Assembly: GCA_016212515.1 (NCBI GenBank)
Contig: JACRFZ010000031.1
Location: forward strand, 62,001 to 126,000
Length of the DNA: 64,000 nucleotides
From: Candidatus Melainabacteria bacterium
Lineage (GTDB): Bacteria > Cyanobacteriota > Vampirovibrionia > Obscuribacterales > Obscuribacteraceae
Direction of reading: 5' to 3'
Below, piece by piece: positions 26,338 through 34,543 of the stretch. The first letter of the stretch is position 1, and each line of letters opens with the position of its first letter. Both the position numbers and the translations under genes were made by a program. The notes beneath the pieces are model-generated. The model had not been told where the DNA came from, ran no database searches, and saw only the letters and a program-made list of their open reading frames with translations.

Positions 26338-27876
26338 GTGTCTGAGAACAACGAAATTACTCGGCGCTCCTTCCTTTCGAAAGGAGTAAGCGCAGCAGGC
26401 TCTCTTGTTTTTGCATCCGGCTTGGGTCTTTCCAGCGGGAAATCGGCTTCTGCCAAAGTTTCGCCTTTGATTAGCTCCCTCAAGCTGGATAGCCTCAGGA
26501 GCAAGTTCAAGGGGCGCCTCATTACCCCGGTTGATCCTGAGTTTCCTGTGGTGGCCCTGGGTGGACTCTGGAATGAGCTCAAACCAACGCGATACCCTCA
26601 GCTTATTGCTCAGGTGCTGGACGAAGCCGATGTAGCCGCTGCCATTCGTTTTGCTCGCTCCAATAAACTGAAGGTCACTGTCCGTGGTGGCGGGCACAAC
26701 TGGTGCAATCCCTCTGTGCGCAACAGCGGCATCATGATCGATTTGACCAAGATGAATCAAGTCATTTCGGTGGACAAGGCTGCTAAGAAAGCAGTTCTCC
26801 AGCCAATTATTAGTAATCGCGACGTACAGAAGCGGCTCAATGCCGAGGGGCTCTCCTTTCCTAGCGGTCATTGCCCGGAAGTTAAATTGAGTGGTTATTT
26901 ACTTAGCGGTGGTATGTCCTGGAATCAGGGCGTCTGGGGCCATGGTGTCGGCAGTGTCGAGGCTGTGGAACTTGTCACTGCCGATGGTCAATTGCTTACC
27001 GCCAGCGCCACTGAAAATCAAGATTATTTCTTTGCCGCTCGCGGTGCCGGTCCTGGTCTCTTTGCCGTTGCCACTCGCTATCATCTCAAGCTTTATGATC
27101 TTCCCAAAGCCATTACCGCATCCAGCTATGTTTATCCTTATGAGCATCTGGAAGAAGTAGCTCAGTGGGTTTCCGGTGTGGCTGGTACTTTACCGTCTTC
27201 CGTTGAGCTGAGTTTGTTTATGGTAAACGCCCCGGCGGATCTGGCCGATAAGTGCAAAGAAAGCGGCGGTAAAGTCTGTATGGTGACCGCCACCATGTTT
27301 GCCGATAGTGCCGAAGAAGCCGCGCAGACCCTCTCGCGTCTCGATAGTTGTCCACTTTTACCCTATGTTTTGAAAAGTTCCACTTGCGAGCCCATGACGT
27401 TTGAGCAACTCTTCGATGCCTCCGGCGCTCTCTGGCCGTCCGGTTTGCGTTGCAACGTCGATGCTATGTTCTCCGATGAAAATCTGGCTACTGTTGTGGC
27501 TTCCGTCAAAGAGCACTACAAAACACATGAATCGCCTTCGACGGTGGTTATGTTTGCCGTCTTCACCGGCAAGAATGTGCCTGCACCCCTCGACCCCACC
27601 ATGGCTTTCTCAATGACCGCCAGGCTTTACGGCGGACCCTGGACCATGTGGAAGGAAGCTTCGGCAGACGAAAGTAATATAGCCTGGCACAAAAAGTGTG
27701 TAGAGCTTCTTTCTCCTCACATCAAAGGGCACTATGTGGCTGAATCGGATACCGTTGCCAATCCGGAATTTTCCAGGACTTCATACTCTCAGAAGAATTG
27801 GCAGCGGCTCTCGGAGCTTCGAGCCAAGTATGATCCCGATGGAGTCTTCTTTGACTATAGCCAGGGCCTCACTTAA
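26338..27876 (+). CDS. Tat-exported FAD-linked oxidase with berberine-bridge layout
   Basis: A 512-residue flavoprotein oxidase of the PCMH/berberine-bridge type. The N-terminus has a twin-arginine signal, TRRSFLSKG followed by a hydrophobic stretch. The FAD domain has RGGGHN (His120) and SGHCPEVKLSGYLLSGG (Cys179), the positions that form the 8-alpha-histidyl and 6-S-cysteinyl bonds in bicovalent family members. The C-terminal YSQKNWQRLSELRAKYDPDG is the typical BBE end. GTG 26338 is chosen because GAGGTG stands seven bases before it. Family substrates include alcohols, sugars and alkaloids; the one here is unknown. It follows the exported guanine deaminase, which suggests a link to purine or related catabolism, but that is inference. 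Confidence 0.88.
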   Translation: MSENNEITRRSFLSKGVSAAGSLVFASGLGLSSGKSASAKVSPLISSLKLDSLRSKFKGRLITPVDPEFPVVALGGLWNELKPTRYPQLIAQVLDEADVAAAIRFARSNKLKVTVRGGGHNWCNPSVRNSGIMIDLTKMNQVISVDKAAKKAVLQPIISNRDVQKRLNAEGLSFPSGHCPEVKLSGYLLSGGMSWNQGVWGHGVGSVEAVELVTADGQLLTASATENQDYFFAARGAGPGLFAVATRYHLKLYDLPKAITASSYVYPYEHLEEVAQWVSGVAGTLPSSVELSLFMVNAPADLADKCKESGGKVCMVTATMFADSAEEAAQTLSRLDSCPLLPYVLKSSTCEPMTFEQLFDASGALWPSGLRCNVDAMFSDENLATVVASVKEHYKTHESPSTVVMFAVFTGKNVPAPLDPTMAFSMTARLYGGPWTMWKEASADESNIAWHKKCVELLSPHIKGHYVAESDTVANPEFSRTSYSQKNWQRLSELRAKYDPDGVFFDYSQGLT

Positions 27877-28001
27877 GCCTTCCTCTTTTTGCAGAAGGGG
27901 GCGAAGGCGAAATTATTGCGAAAATCGCTCAATGTTTATTTTTCCCCTTGAGAAGCCTGGCGCCGGAAGTTCGCACTTCTTCTAACCCATCGAGCAGATG
28001 G

Positions 28002-28829
28002 CTAGCTCCTGCTCGTATCCTCTTCCAGAATTCTCAGGTAGTTCGCGGAGATGCTATCTGCCTCAAGGTGCTGCTTTCTGCGCATTAGTTCTTCCACAAG
28101 GGCGTGTATATTGCCCTCTTCCATGGCCGGCGGTTGCTTCGGCTTCAGGTGGCAGAGGCATTTATAGGCGAGGGAATGGGCTTCCAGAACCGAATCTGTG
28201 CATTTGAGCGAGCCCAGCCAATCGTTCAGTTGCTTCTCTTTAAAGCCAGGCTGCGGCTGTTGCCCGGAAGACTTCTCCGCTGGAAGCGTCGGCACTGGCG
28301 CCGCATCTGCACTTGCTTCCAATTGCATGGCCAGCCTGGCTAGTTTTTTTGTTACCAGATGCTGGGCTAAGAGGTTGGCGGCAAAGACCGACAGGACAAT
28401 GGCCAGGCTGGAAAGATGGGTGATCTGGAAGCAGATGATCAGTCCCAGGCAAATGGCTGACCAGGTGAAGATTCCCAACTTGCCACTGTATAAGATTTTC
28501 TCTGCCAAAAGAAGGTTATCTTTCTCGGGTTGGCAGGGTCTGGGCAGAATTTCGAAGGCTTGCTCACGTTTTCGCTGCAAACTGCATAGAAGAACCCCGA
28601 GAAGAAAGGGCGTGCAGCAGCCCATGACGAAGGCCAGAAGGACCAGGAGCAGCGGCAACTCGCTGAAACTAGCTGTGATCAGACAGGCCAGTTTGTGGAA
28701 AAGTGCATAGGCGGCGAAGTTTACTCCTGTGGTCAGGGCCAGTGTAAATACTCGCTGCGGGTGCGATAAGTTGGAGTGCGTACTCTGCCTTAGTTCTGGG
28801 AGAGGCAAGATAGCATTACTGTCCTGCAT
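28002..28829 (-). CDS. Membrane protein of unknown function
   Basis: A 275-residue protein with four probable membrane helices in two pairs, around residues 28-52, 60-82, 118-136 and 140-157. A cytoplasmic C-terminal part follows, with helical segments and several Cys residues (KCTDSVLEAHSLAYKCLCHL). I recognise no family. It lies alone between the convergent oxidase gene and the beta-helix gene on the same strand, 168 bases downstream of the latter. Start ATG 28829 has only a weak ribosome binding site. Confidence 0.7.
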   Translation of the reverse strand: MQDSNAILPLPELRQSTHSNLSHPQRVFTLALTTGVNFAAYALFHKLACLITASFSELPLLLVLLAFVMGCCTPFLLGVLLCSLQRKREQAFEILPRPCQPEKDNLLLAEKILYSGKLGIFTWSAICLGLIICFQITHLSSLAIVLSVFAANLLAQHLVTKKLARLAMQLEASADAAPVPTLPAEKSSGQQPQPGFKEKQLNDWLGSLKCTDSVLEAHSLAYKCLCHLKPKQPPAMEEGNIHALVEELMRRKQHLEADSISANYLRILEEDTSRS

Positions 28830-28997
28830 GTTCTAAGACCTGTGGTTACCAGTGGACTCTCTGTAAGGCGCGGATATTGACCGGCACCTGCTCCAGGCAG
28901 GGACTGGTTGTTTTAACTCAAGGTAAGCCTTTCAATTCAGCATAACAAAGTCCGACTTGCGGGCCAAATCGGCGTGCTTCCTTAACGGTGGTGGCGA

Positions 28998-30749
28998 TCA
29001 ACGACCGTTCTTTCTGGCTTGAATGAGCTGAGCGATGGCAGCCGGCATTTTTGTCACCTGGGTTATGGTGGGGAAGACGTCGTTATCTTTCACGTGGAAG
29101 GTTTTCAGATCAACGTTTTCCTGGGTCTGAACTTTGCCGTTGCCGATGATCAAATTGTTGGCTACCGTACTGTCTCGCGCTCCACCCGGGCGATTTTTCT
29201 CACCTCCACGGGTGAGCCAGGCCAGTTCGGCATTCTCGATGATATTGCCGGTGGCTCGTATTTCTGAAGCATTTAGCTTGGAATGTTCACTGGCAATTTC
29301 AATGCCGAAGTCGGAGTTTTTTATATAGTTGCTGCGGATGGTAATGTCTTTTGCGCCGTCTATGTAAATGCCTGCTGCCGAGGGTTCTCGTCCGTAGGTG
29401 TCATTACGTCGAGAACTGATGCCGTCGGCATAGTTGAATTCAATGGTGCCGAGCCTGGCCTGGTCAAGTTCTTTGTTGGGCGACTTGCCCTCGCCGCCGA
29501 TGGCATCGATGAAGAGATTGTTGAGCTTGTAGCCGGCATTGCCGATCACACGAAAGTCGCTGACATTGCCGTTAACGGGCATGGCTTCTAATTGACCGAG
29601 ATCCAGGTCATGTACTTTGTTGGAAACTACATTGATATTGCGCACTCTACTTTCTTCCGTGGCACCCCGTCCGTAGACTCTGATGCCTTCGGCGCCAGAG
29701 GCGGAATGAATGTTATTGCCGGCCAGGGTAACATTGCTTATGTTTTTGCCGTCCACTTTGATACCAGCCTCAGTGCCGGTAAAATTGCGAATTTCGAAAT
29801 TCTTGATGGCTACGTTGTTGATGTCGGAGCCGATGGAAAAGGCGGCGTCACCGCGTCCTCCTGCGCCTTTACCTGGTTCTATTACTGCCGGCTGCCCACT
29901 GTCGGTCTGGATGGTCAGGTCGGAGCGACCTACTTTCACCTTCTCTTTGTAGATGCCTGGACCGACATTGATCACACTCAGGGGTGGAGCCTTGTCTACG
30001 GCTTGTTGAATGGTCTGGAAGGGATTATCTTTTGAGCCCAGGGGTTGGCGCGGGTCGCCGGCTCTTTGGCTGACATAGATCTGAGGCTTGAGCTTGTCTG
30101 CCTTTTCCTGCTCGGCAAGGGTGGCCAGACCCAGGCGCTGAAAGTCTGCCGCGATGGGCGGCAGCGATCTGCCGTCGCCGTTTCCGTTTCCATGTAAGTA
30201 TTCTTTCAAGTCTCTGGTATCAATGGCTTTAGGCGGCTTGTCTGGGCTTTCATGTACTTCCCTGGGACGATTCTTTTCTGCCGGTTGCGGCTTTTCGCTG
30301 AGCTGGGGCGGCGAGTCTGTCTTTGCCGGGGGCGGTAGCTCTTTCGCCTGTGCTTTTTGAGGCTCTTTTGACGCCTGGCTGAGAATGCGTGGATCTGAGG
30401 TGATGATGCTACCGTCCAGAATTAGTTTCGGTAACTGGTAGCTATTGCCGTCCTTTGGGTTTTCATCTTTGTTTTTGATAGCGTCGGAAAATTTGACCAC
30501 TCCCGGTGTCGACTCTCTGGCAGTGTTTTCCGCTGTCTTCAGATAGGCTGAATTGAGCAGTCCATTTTCGAAGTGGGCCTGGTCAGGTCTGGTGAAAGTT
30601 TGTCCGGACTGTTTCTCCGGTTGGGTTTCGGAATCTTTGTGGTTGCCGTTCTCAAGCCAGTTTATTCGGCTTGCCTGAGCCTGCCGCGGCATTTCCTGAG
30701 CGTGAAAGGTTTCTGTCATGTATTTTGGTAAGTGTGCTTGGAATTCCAT
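28998..30749 (-). CDS. Parallel beta-helix (pectate-lyase-fold) protein
   Basis: A 583-residue protein. Residues 1-220 are hydrophilic and probably disordered, rich in Gln, Glu, Lys and Pro. From about residue 230 a right-handed parallel beta-helix begins with YVSQRAGDPRQPLGSKDNPF and TIQQAVDKAPPLSVINVGPG, the DUF1565-like entry, followed by regular rungs such as VAIKNFEIRNFTGTEAGIKV and ITIRSNYIKNSDFGIEIASE. Proteins of this fold bind or cleave polysaccharides, but I cannot identify catalytic Asp residues. There is no signal peptide. The minus-strand leader (30750-31050) holds a terminator-like hairpin and a possible leader peptide. The frame also allows an ATG ten codons further in. Confidence 0.85.
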   Translation of the reverse strand: MEFQAHLPKYMTETFHAQEMPRQAQASRINWLENGNHKDSETQPEKQSGQTFTRPDQAHFENGLLNSAYLKTAENTARESTPGVVKFSDAIKNKDENPKDGNSYQLPKLILDGSIITSDPRILSQASKEPQKAQAKELPPPAKTDSPPQLSEKPQPAEKNRPREVHESPDKPPKAIDTRDLKEYLHGNGNGDGRSLPPIAADFQRLGLATLAEQEKADKLKPQIYVSQRAGDPRQPLGSKDNPFQTIQQAVDKAPPLSVINVGPGIYKEKVKVGRSDLTIQTDSGQPAVIEPGKGAGGRGDAAFSIGSDINNVAIKNFEIRNFTGTEAGIKVDGKNISNVTLAGNNIHSASGAEGIRVYGRGATEESRVRNINVVSNKVHDLDLGQLEAMPVNGNVSDFRVIGNAGYKLNNLFIDAIGGEGKSPNKELDQARLGTIEFNYADGISSRRNDTYGREPSAAGIYIDGAKDITIRSNYIKNSDFGIEIASEHSKLNASEIRATGNIIENAELAWLTRGGEKNRPGGARDSTVANNLIIGNGKVQTQENVDLKTFHVKDNDVFPTITQVTKMPAAIAQLIQARKNGR

Positions 30750-30848
30750 TTATTATTGGGAATCTATGTGAAAAACTCATGAAATTGGCGATGGGGTTCT
30801 TTGGGATTGCTAAGTGAGATAGTAGAAGCTGGGCAAATGCAAAAAAAT

Positions 30849-30896
30849 GGGAGCCGTAAAGAGCACAGCCCTGGGGCGGTGATAATTACGACTCCC
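30849..30896 (-). terminator. Terminator-like hairpin in the leader of the beta-helix gene
   Basis: On the minus strand GGGAGTCGTAA pairs with TTACGGCTCCC (11 bp, one mismatch), enclosing an inner CACCGCC...GGGCTGTG-like stem, and is followed directly by ATTTTTTTGC. That is the pattern of an intrinsic terminator, but it stands about 100 bases upstream of the start codon of the gene in the same direction, where it would act as an attenuator. Confidence 0.6.
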
Positions 30897-30916
30897 AAAA
30901 GGGTGAGTTGGTGGAC

Positions 30917-30946
30917 GTTTCAGCCTACGAGGCGGGGCGATGAAAC
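30917..30946 (-). promoter_or_regulatory. Bulged hairpin in the same leader
   Basis: On the minus strand GTTTCA pairs with TGAAAC and GCCT with AGGC, with a seven-base bulge (TCGCCCC) on the 5' side and a CGT loop. Together with the downstream terminator-like hairpin it gives the leader two stable elements. No riboswitch class that I know matches. Confidence 0.45.
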
Positions 30947-30953
30947 ATATCAG

Positions 30954-31001
30954 TTAATATCGGACGTTGGCAGATAATTTTGGCAGCGTATTTGGTGGCA
31001 T
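30954..31001 (-). CDS. Possible 15-residue leader peptide
   Basis: A minus-strand ATG at 31001 is preceded by the very strong GGAGGAGG (31015-31008) six bases upstream, and opens a frame of 15 codons reading MPPNTLPKLSANVRY before TAA. It precedes both leader hairpins of the beta-helix gene. No run of one amino acid is evident that would suggest a classical amino-acid attenuator. The ribosome binding site is the best argument that it is translated. Confidence 0.4.
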   Translation of the reverse strand: MPPNTLPKLSANVRY

Positions 31002-31182
31002 CAGCTTCCTCCTCCTTTTCGACCTTTAAAGGCAAAAAAGTGCAGGAAATCCGCAGAGTTTTTCAAGCCACCGGACGGACACAAATTGTCTGCCTAGTGG
31101 TCCTGAACTATAGTTGTAGTTGATAAGCTAAACCCAAAACGGTTTTTCATGGGGTGGACATTTTGGCGCGAGGGCTTTTTCT

Positions 31183-31896
31183 ATGATGGCGGCATGCAGT
31201 GAGCAAAGCAAAATTGCCTCACGTGTCAGTCGAAGGCTTTCGATTTCGAGATGCTTTCTTCTGCTTCCAGCTCTGCTTCCCGGTCTGCTTTGCTTACTCT
31301 TCTGGCTTTTGCCGGGGGAGGCGGCAGGGAGCGGGCGGCCGTTGCCCGGGAATTTAATAAGGGTGCCTCTGGTCAGGCAGTCCACCGATTACACCTGCGG
31401 TGTGGCGGCTTTGCAGTCGTTGCTTGGTTATTTTGCCATTGAAGAGCGTGAAGATAAGCTGGCTGCCGAATTGCGTTCTAACCGCAAGCAGGGTACTGCC
31501 TTTGAGCGCATCGTTAAGGCCGCTGAGAAGAGGGGGCTTTCGGCTCAGGTGCAGGTGGGCATGACCATCCCAGAACTGAAACGCTGTATCGATTCAAGGA
31601 AGCCGGTGCTTTGCCTGTTGCAGGCCTGGGCCGAAGCCAGGAACGGGCAGTCGGTTAATTATGAAGAGCGCTGGCAGGATGGGCATTATGTGGTAGCCGT
31701 GGGCTATGACGATGACTGCTTTTATTTTATGGACCCCTCCACCCTGGGGCATTTTGCCTATATACCCCGGGGGGAATTCGAGAAGCGCTGGCACGACACC
31801 GACGGCTCCCGCAAGCTTGAGCATTTTGGTATGGTCTTCAGTAATGTAAAAAATGTTCCGAAATATGAGCCGGAAATTGCTACACCCATGGAATAA
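31183..31896 (+). CDS. Papain-like C39-family peptidase, exported
   Basis: A 237-residue protein with an N-terminal hydrophobic segment (CFLLLPALLPGLLCLLFWLLP), acting as signal or membrane anchor, and a peptidase C39-like domain. The catalytic Cys72 is in STDYTCGVAALQSLL, the His168 in DGHYVVAVGYD and the Asp184 in FMDPSTLG. C39 enzymes cut double-glycine leaders when fused to ABC transporters; this stand-alone type is widespread and its substrates are mostly unknown. Two adjacent ATG codons begin the frame and no clear ribosome binding site is seen. It lies 39 bases upstream of the MshEN/TPR gene. Confidence 0.85.
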   Translation: MMAACSEQSKIASRVSRRLSISRCFLLLPALLPGLLCLLFWLLPGEAAGSGRPLPGNLIRVPLVRQSTDYTCGVAALQSLLGYFAIEEREDKLAAELRSNRKQGTAFERIVKAAEKRGLSAQVQVGMTIPELKRCIDSRKPVLCLLQAWAEARNGQSVNYEERWQDGHYVVAVGYDDDCFYFMDPSTLGHFAYIPRGEFEKRWHDTDGSRKLEHFGMVFSNVKNVPKYEPEIATPME

Positions 31897-31935
31897 GGTA
31901 TTACACACCTCTTTTAGTTCTGCTCGGGAGTCTTA

Positions 31936-33807
31936 ATGGTCGCCATAAGCAATACTTACCTCCTCGGCGATCTTGCGGTGCAACTGGAGGCAGTTTCATC
32001 GGAGCAAGTGGTGCAGTCTCTGGCTATTTCCAGCGATACCGGCTTGCCCCTGGGTCGGGTGCTGGTTCTGTCGGGGCTTATCAGCGAAAATGATCTGAGC
32101 AATTTGATTTTATGCCAGAGCCTGCTGCGGGAAGACCTGGTGCAGCTTGAACAGGTGCGCAATGCTTTCTTGCGTGTGCGCGGTTCCGGTCGGCGTCTGG
32201 AAGATGCCCTTCTGGAGCTGGGCTGGGAACGGTCTCTGGAAAAGCAGCTCTCGCCTCTGGGTGAGCTGCTTGTCTCTTCTGCGGTTATAACCGAATCGCA
32301 ACTGGATACCTACTTGCGCCAGCAAGAGCGGGTGCGCTTGCCCCTGGGTCGTATGCTGGTTTCTGCCGGGGTTATGACCGATGCCTTTTTAAGCACGGCT
32401 CTCAATGTGCAGATGATGATAAGACAAAAGCGTCTCAGCCGGGAAGAGGCGGTAGATGTTCTGGTGGAGGCGCGCAAAAGGCAGTTGGCGCAGTCTAACG
32501 TACCACGCGCCAAAAATTTCTATGAACAGCCGGTTTTGAACGTGCCCAAGCTCGGTGAACTGCTGGTTCTGTCAGGGCTGCTCAGCGAGCGCAAACTGTT
32601 GGAAGCGCTCGAACTGAGTATTATCGGTCGCAAATCCATCGGCGAGATTCTTTTGGAAAAGCGCTATCTAACCAAGACCCAATTGGACAATATTTTGCTT
32701 CTGCAATCAAGTCTGGCCGAGGGCATTATCAAGTTGCCGCAGCTCAAGTCGGTGCTGAGGCGTCTTGAGGACGGCTTTTCCCTCTCTGATGCCATAGGCC
32801 AGGCTACCGAACAAGTTGCCGTTGATACGGGTGAGGCCAGGGTTCTTACTTTCTTTGAGTTTCTCAAATCGCTCGATCATACCAGCGGCACCAATATCGA
32901 CCAGGCTTTTGAAATGGCCAAGAAGAATCAGCGGCTGGTTAAGCAGGCACTCTTGATCTCCGGTATGCTCGATGAGCCTACCATTGAGCTGATGGAGCAG
33001 TGTTATGCTCTTTACGAAGACCGGCGCTATTCCTTCGATGCCGCCTCGACCTTGTTTGAATATTCAAGAAGGCGCGGCATATCGGTATCCGATGCCCTGG
33101 AAGAATTGCGCTGGCTGAAGAAGCCGCCCTGCATCGCGGTGGAACCTACGGAGAAGTTCATAAAAGCCACCGACTCTTCCCTGCTTAACATGAAAGAGAT
33201 GGCAGAGCAATTGATTGCCCTGAGAGACCTGGTCAATGCCAGAGCTTTGTATGAGCAGCTTCTGAACGCCCTCTCCGTTTATAAAGACGGCCGCTATCGC
33301 TATTGTCTGGAGAGAATTGCATATATCTTCTTTGAGCAGAAAGATTATCTCAAGGCGGAAAACTACCAGCGGGAATTGACTCGCCTCAGTCTGGAGTGCT
33401 ACGGAGAAAATAGCATTCCCCATGCCCAGGCTTTGAATAATCTGGGCAAGACTTTGTATTTCATGGGACGCATTGATGATGCTTTGCATGAAACCCTGGC
33501 TTACATAGAGGTTTGCGCTAATTTGCTGGGCGCCGATCATCCCGATGTGGCTTGCGGCTGGCAGAATGCAGCCATGCTCTATTTTCAGCTTGGAGACATT
33601 GCCGAGTCACTGCGTTGCTACAAGGAAGCTCATAAGATTTGCCGTGAGAGCCTTGGTCCCAGTAATCCGGTCACCTTGAATCTGGAAGCGAAGGTGGACG
33701 GGCTGCGGGAGCGAGTGGTGACTTCCAGGCGTTCTCTGGAAGGACTAATTACCGGCAGTTGGCGCACCATCGACCTGGGTGCTTCCCTCAATTCCATGAG
33801 CGATTAG
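31936..33807 (+). CDS. MshEN-like repeat and TPR protein
   Basis: A 623-residue cytoplasmic protein. The N-terminal 280 residues contain several copies of a motif like the N-terminal domain of GspE/MshE ATPases: LPLGRVLVLSGLISENDL, LGELLVSSAVITESQLD, LPLGRMLVSAGVMTD, LGELLVLSGLLSERKLLEAL and IGEILLEKRYLTKTQLD. Such domains can bind cyclic di-GMP, although the residues needed are not checked here. From about residue 410 tetratricopeptide repeats of the kinesin-light-chain kind follow (KDYLKAENYQRELTRL, IPHAQALNNLGKTLYFMG, HPDVACGWQNAAMLYFQLG). No ATPase domain is present. It probably acts as a scaffold in signalling or pilus control. Confidence 0.85.
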   Translation: MVAISNTYLLGDLAVQLEAVSSEQVVQSLAISSDTGLPLGRVLVLSGLISENDLSNLILCQSLLREDLVQLEQVRNAFLRVRGSGRRLEDALLELGWERSLEKQLSPLGELLVSSAVITESQLDTYLRQQERVRLPLGRMLVSAGVMTDAFLSTALNVQMMIRQKRLSREEAVDVLVEARKRQLAQSNVPRAKNFYEQPVLNVPKLGELLVLSGLLSERKLLEALELSIIGRKSIGEILLEKRYLTKTQLDNILLLQSSLAEGIIKLPQLKSVLRRLEDGFSLSDAIGQATEQVAVDTGEARVLTFFEFLKSLDHTSGTNIDQAFEMAKKNQRLVKQALLISGMLDEPTIELMEQCYALYEDRRYSFDAASTLFEYSRRRGISVSDALEELRWLKKPPCIAVEPTEKFIKATDSSLLNMKEMAEQLIALRDLVNARALYEQLLNALSVYKDGRYRYCLERIAYIFFEQKDYLKAENYQRELTRLSLECYGENSIPHAQALNNLGKTLYFMGRIDDALHETLAYIEVCANLLGADHPDVACGWQNAAMLYFQLGDIAESLRCYKEAHKICRESLGPSNPVTLNLEAKVDGLRERVVTSRRSLEGLITGSWRTIDLGASLNSMSD

Positions 33808-33849
33808 GGCTTATGCCTCAGTGCGATTCGATGTTGCTTGCGGCCGTTG

Positions 33850-34062
33850 CTAGTCAGGCCAGGGAGCTACCGGTTTGTTTTCCCCCGGCTTGAGGGGACC
33901 CACGTGTTGCAGTATTTCCTGGTATTGTTCATGCTCCCGGCCGTAACTGAGGGTACCGTGACCGATAAGCCCATCCGGTCCTGAGGCTATCAGCTTGAGT
34001 ACGATAGTGCCGTCCTCTTCCATCCAGCAAACTCCGATGGATTCAGGTTGGTTCTGCTTCAT
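33850..34062 (-). CDS. Small protein of unknown function
   Basis: A 70-residue frame with a balanced composition: ESIGVCWMEEDGTIVLKLIA suggests a small beta-sheet, and the end is Pro-rich. The ribosome binding site is weak, and there is no signal peptide or membrane segment. It lies alone between two plus-strand genes. I recognise no family. The composition looks like a real protein, but a chance frame is possible. Confidence 0.5.
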   Translation of the reverse strand: MKQNQPESIGVCWMEEDGTIVLKLIASGPDGLIGHGTLSYGREHEQYQEILQHVGPLKPGENKPVAPWPD

Positions 34063-34142
34063 TTGCTTTAGGTTTTCCCATCGGTAATTTGCCTGGTTTC
34101 TTGTAGACTAAAGGGCACCAGGACAGGTAGAAAAGGAATTTT

Positions 34143-34538
34143 ATGCTCGCCACGGCCAGAATACATCATGTTGCCATAATTTGTTCAGACTATGAACGTT
34201 CCAAGAAGTTCTACCATGAGCTGCTTGGTTTTGAAATTGTTGCCGAGCATTACAGAGCGGAGCGGCAGTCTTACAAGCTGGATTTGCAAGTGGGTGCTTG
34301 TCAGATCGAGCTATTCTCCTTCCCCGATCCTCCCGGTCGTGTTACCGGTCCTGAGGCTTGCGGCTTGAGACATCTGGCCTTCGAAGTTGATAATGTGGCA
34401 GAGGTCTTGCGCTTCTTGCGGGACAACGGTGTAGAGGCTGAAGATATTCGAGTGGATGAGTATACCGGCAAGCGTTTTACTTTCTTTCGCGACCCGGATA
34501 ATCTGCCCCTGGAAATCTATGAAAGCCGGGCAATATAG
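34143..34538 (+). CDS. Glyoxalase/VOC superfamily protein
   Basis: A 131-residue vicinal-oxygen-chelate protein of the small YaeR/GloA2-like type. Two beta-alpha-beta-beta-beta modules are visible, with likely metal ligands His9 in ARIHHVAI, Glu in CQIELFSF, His in LRHLAFEV and Glu in NLPLEIYE. AGGA before ATG 34143 supports the start. The family includes lactoylglutathione lyases and dioxygenases; the reaction here is not determined. Confidence 0.9.
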   Translation: MLATARIHHVAIICSDYERSKKFYHELLGFEIVAEHYRAERQSYKLDLQVGACQIELFSFPDPPGRVTGPEACGLRHLAFEVDNVAEVLRFLRDNGVEAEDIRVDEYTGKRFTFFRDPDNLPLEIYESRAI

Positions 34539-34543
34539 ATGAT

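Larger units (their letters stand above)
30750..31182. other. Divergent intergenic region with structured minus-strand leader
   Basis: These 433 bases separate the beta-helix gene from the C39-like peptidase. Read on the minus strand they contain, in order, a ribosome binding site with a 15-codon frame, a bulged hairpin, a long imperfect hairpin with seven T, and then about 90 bases before the gene start. Each element is listed separately. Confidence 0.6.

Noticed and set aside
30849..30896. Terminator of a plus-strand gene
   Set aside because: No plus-strand gene ends upstream of it, and the T-run follows the hairpin only on the minus strand.
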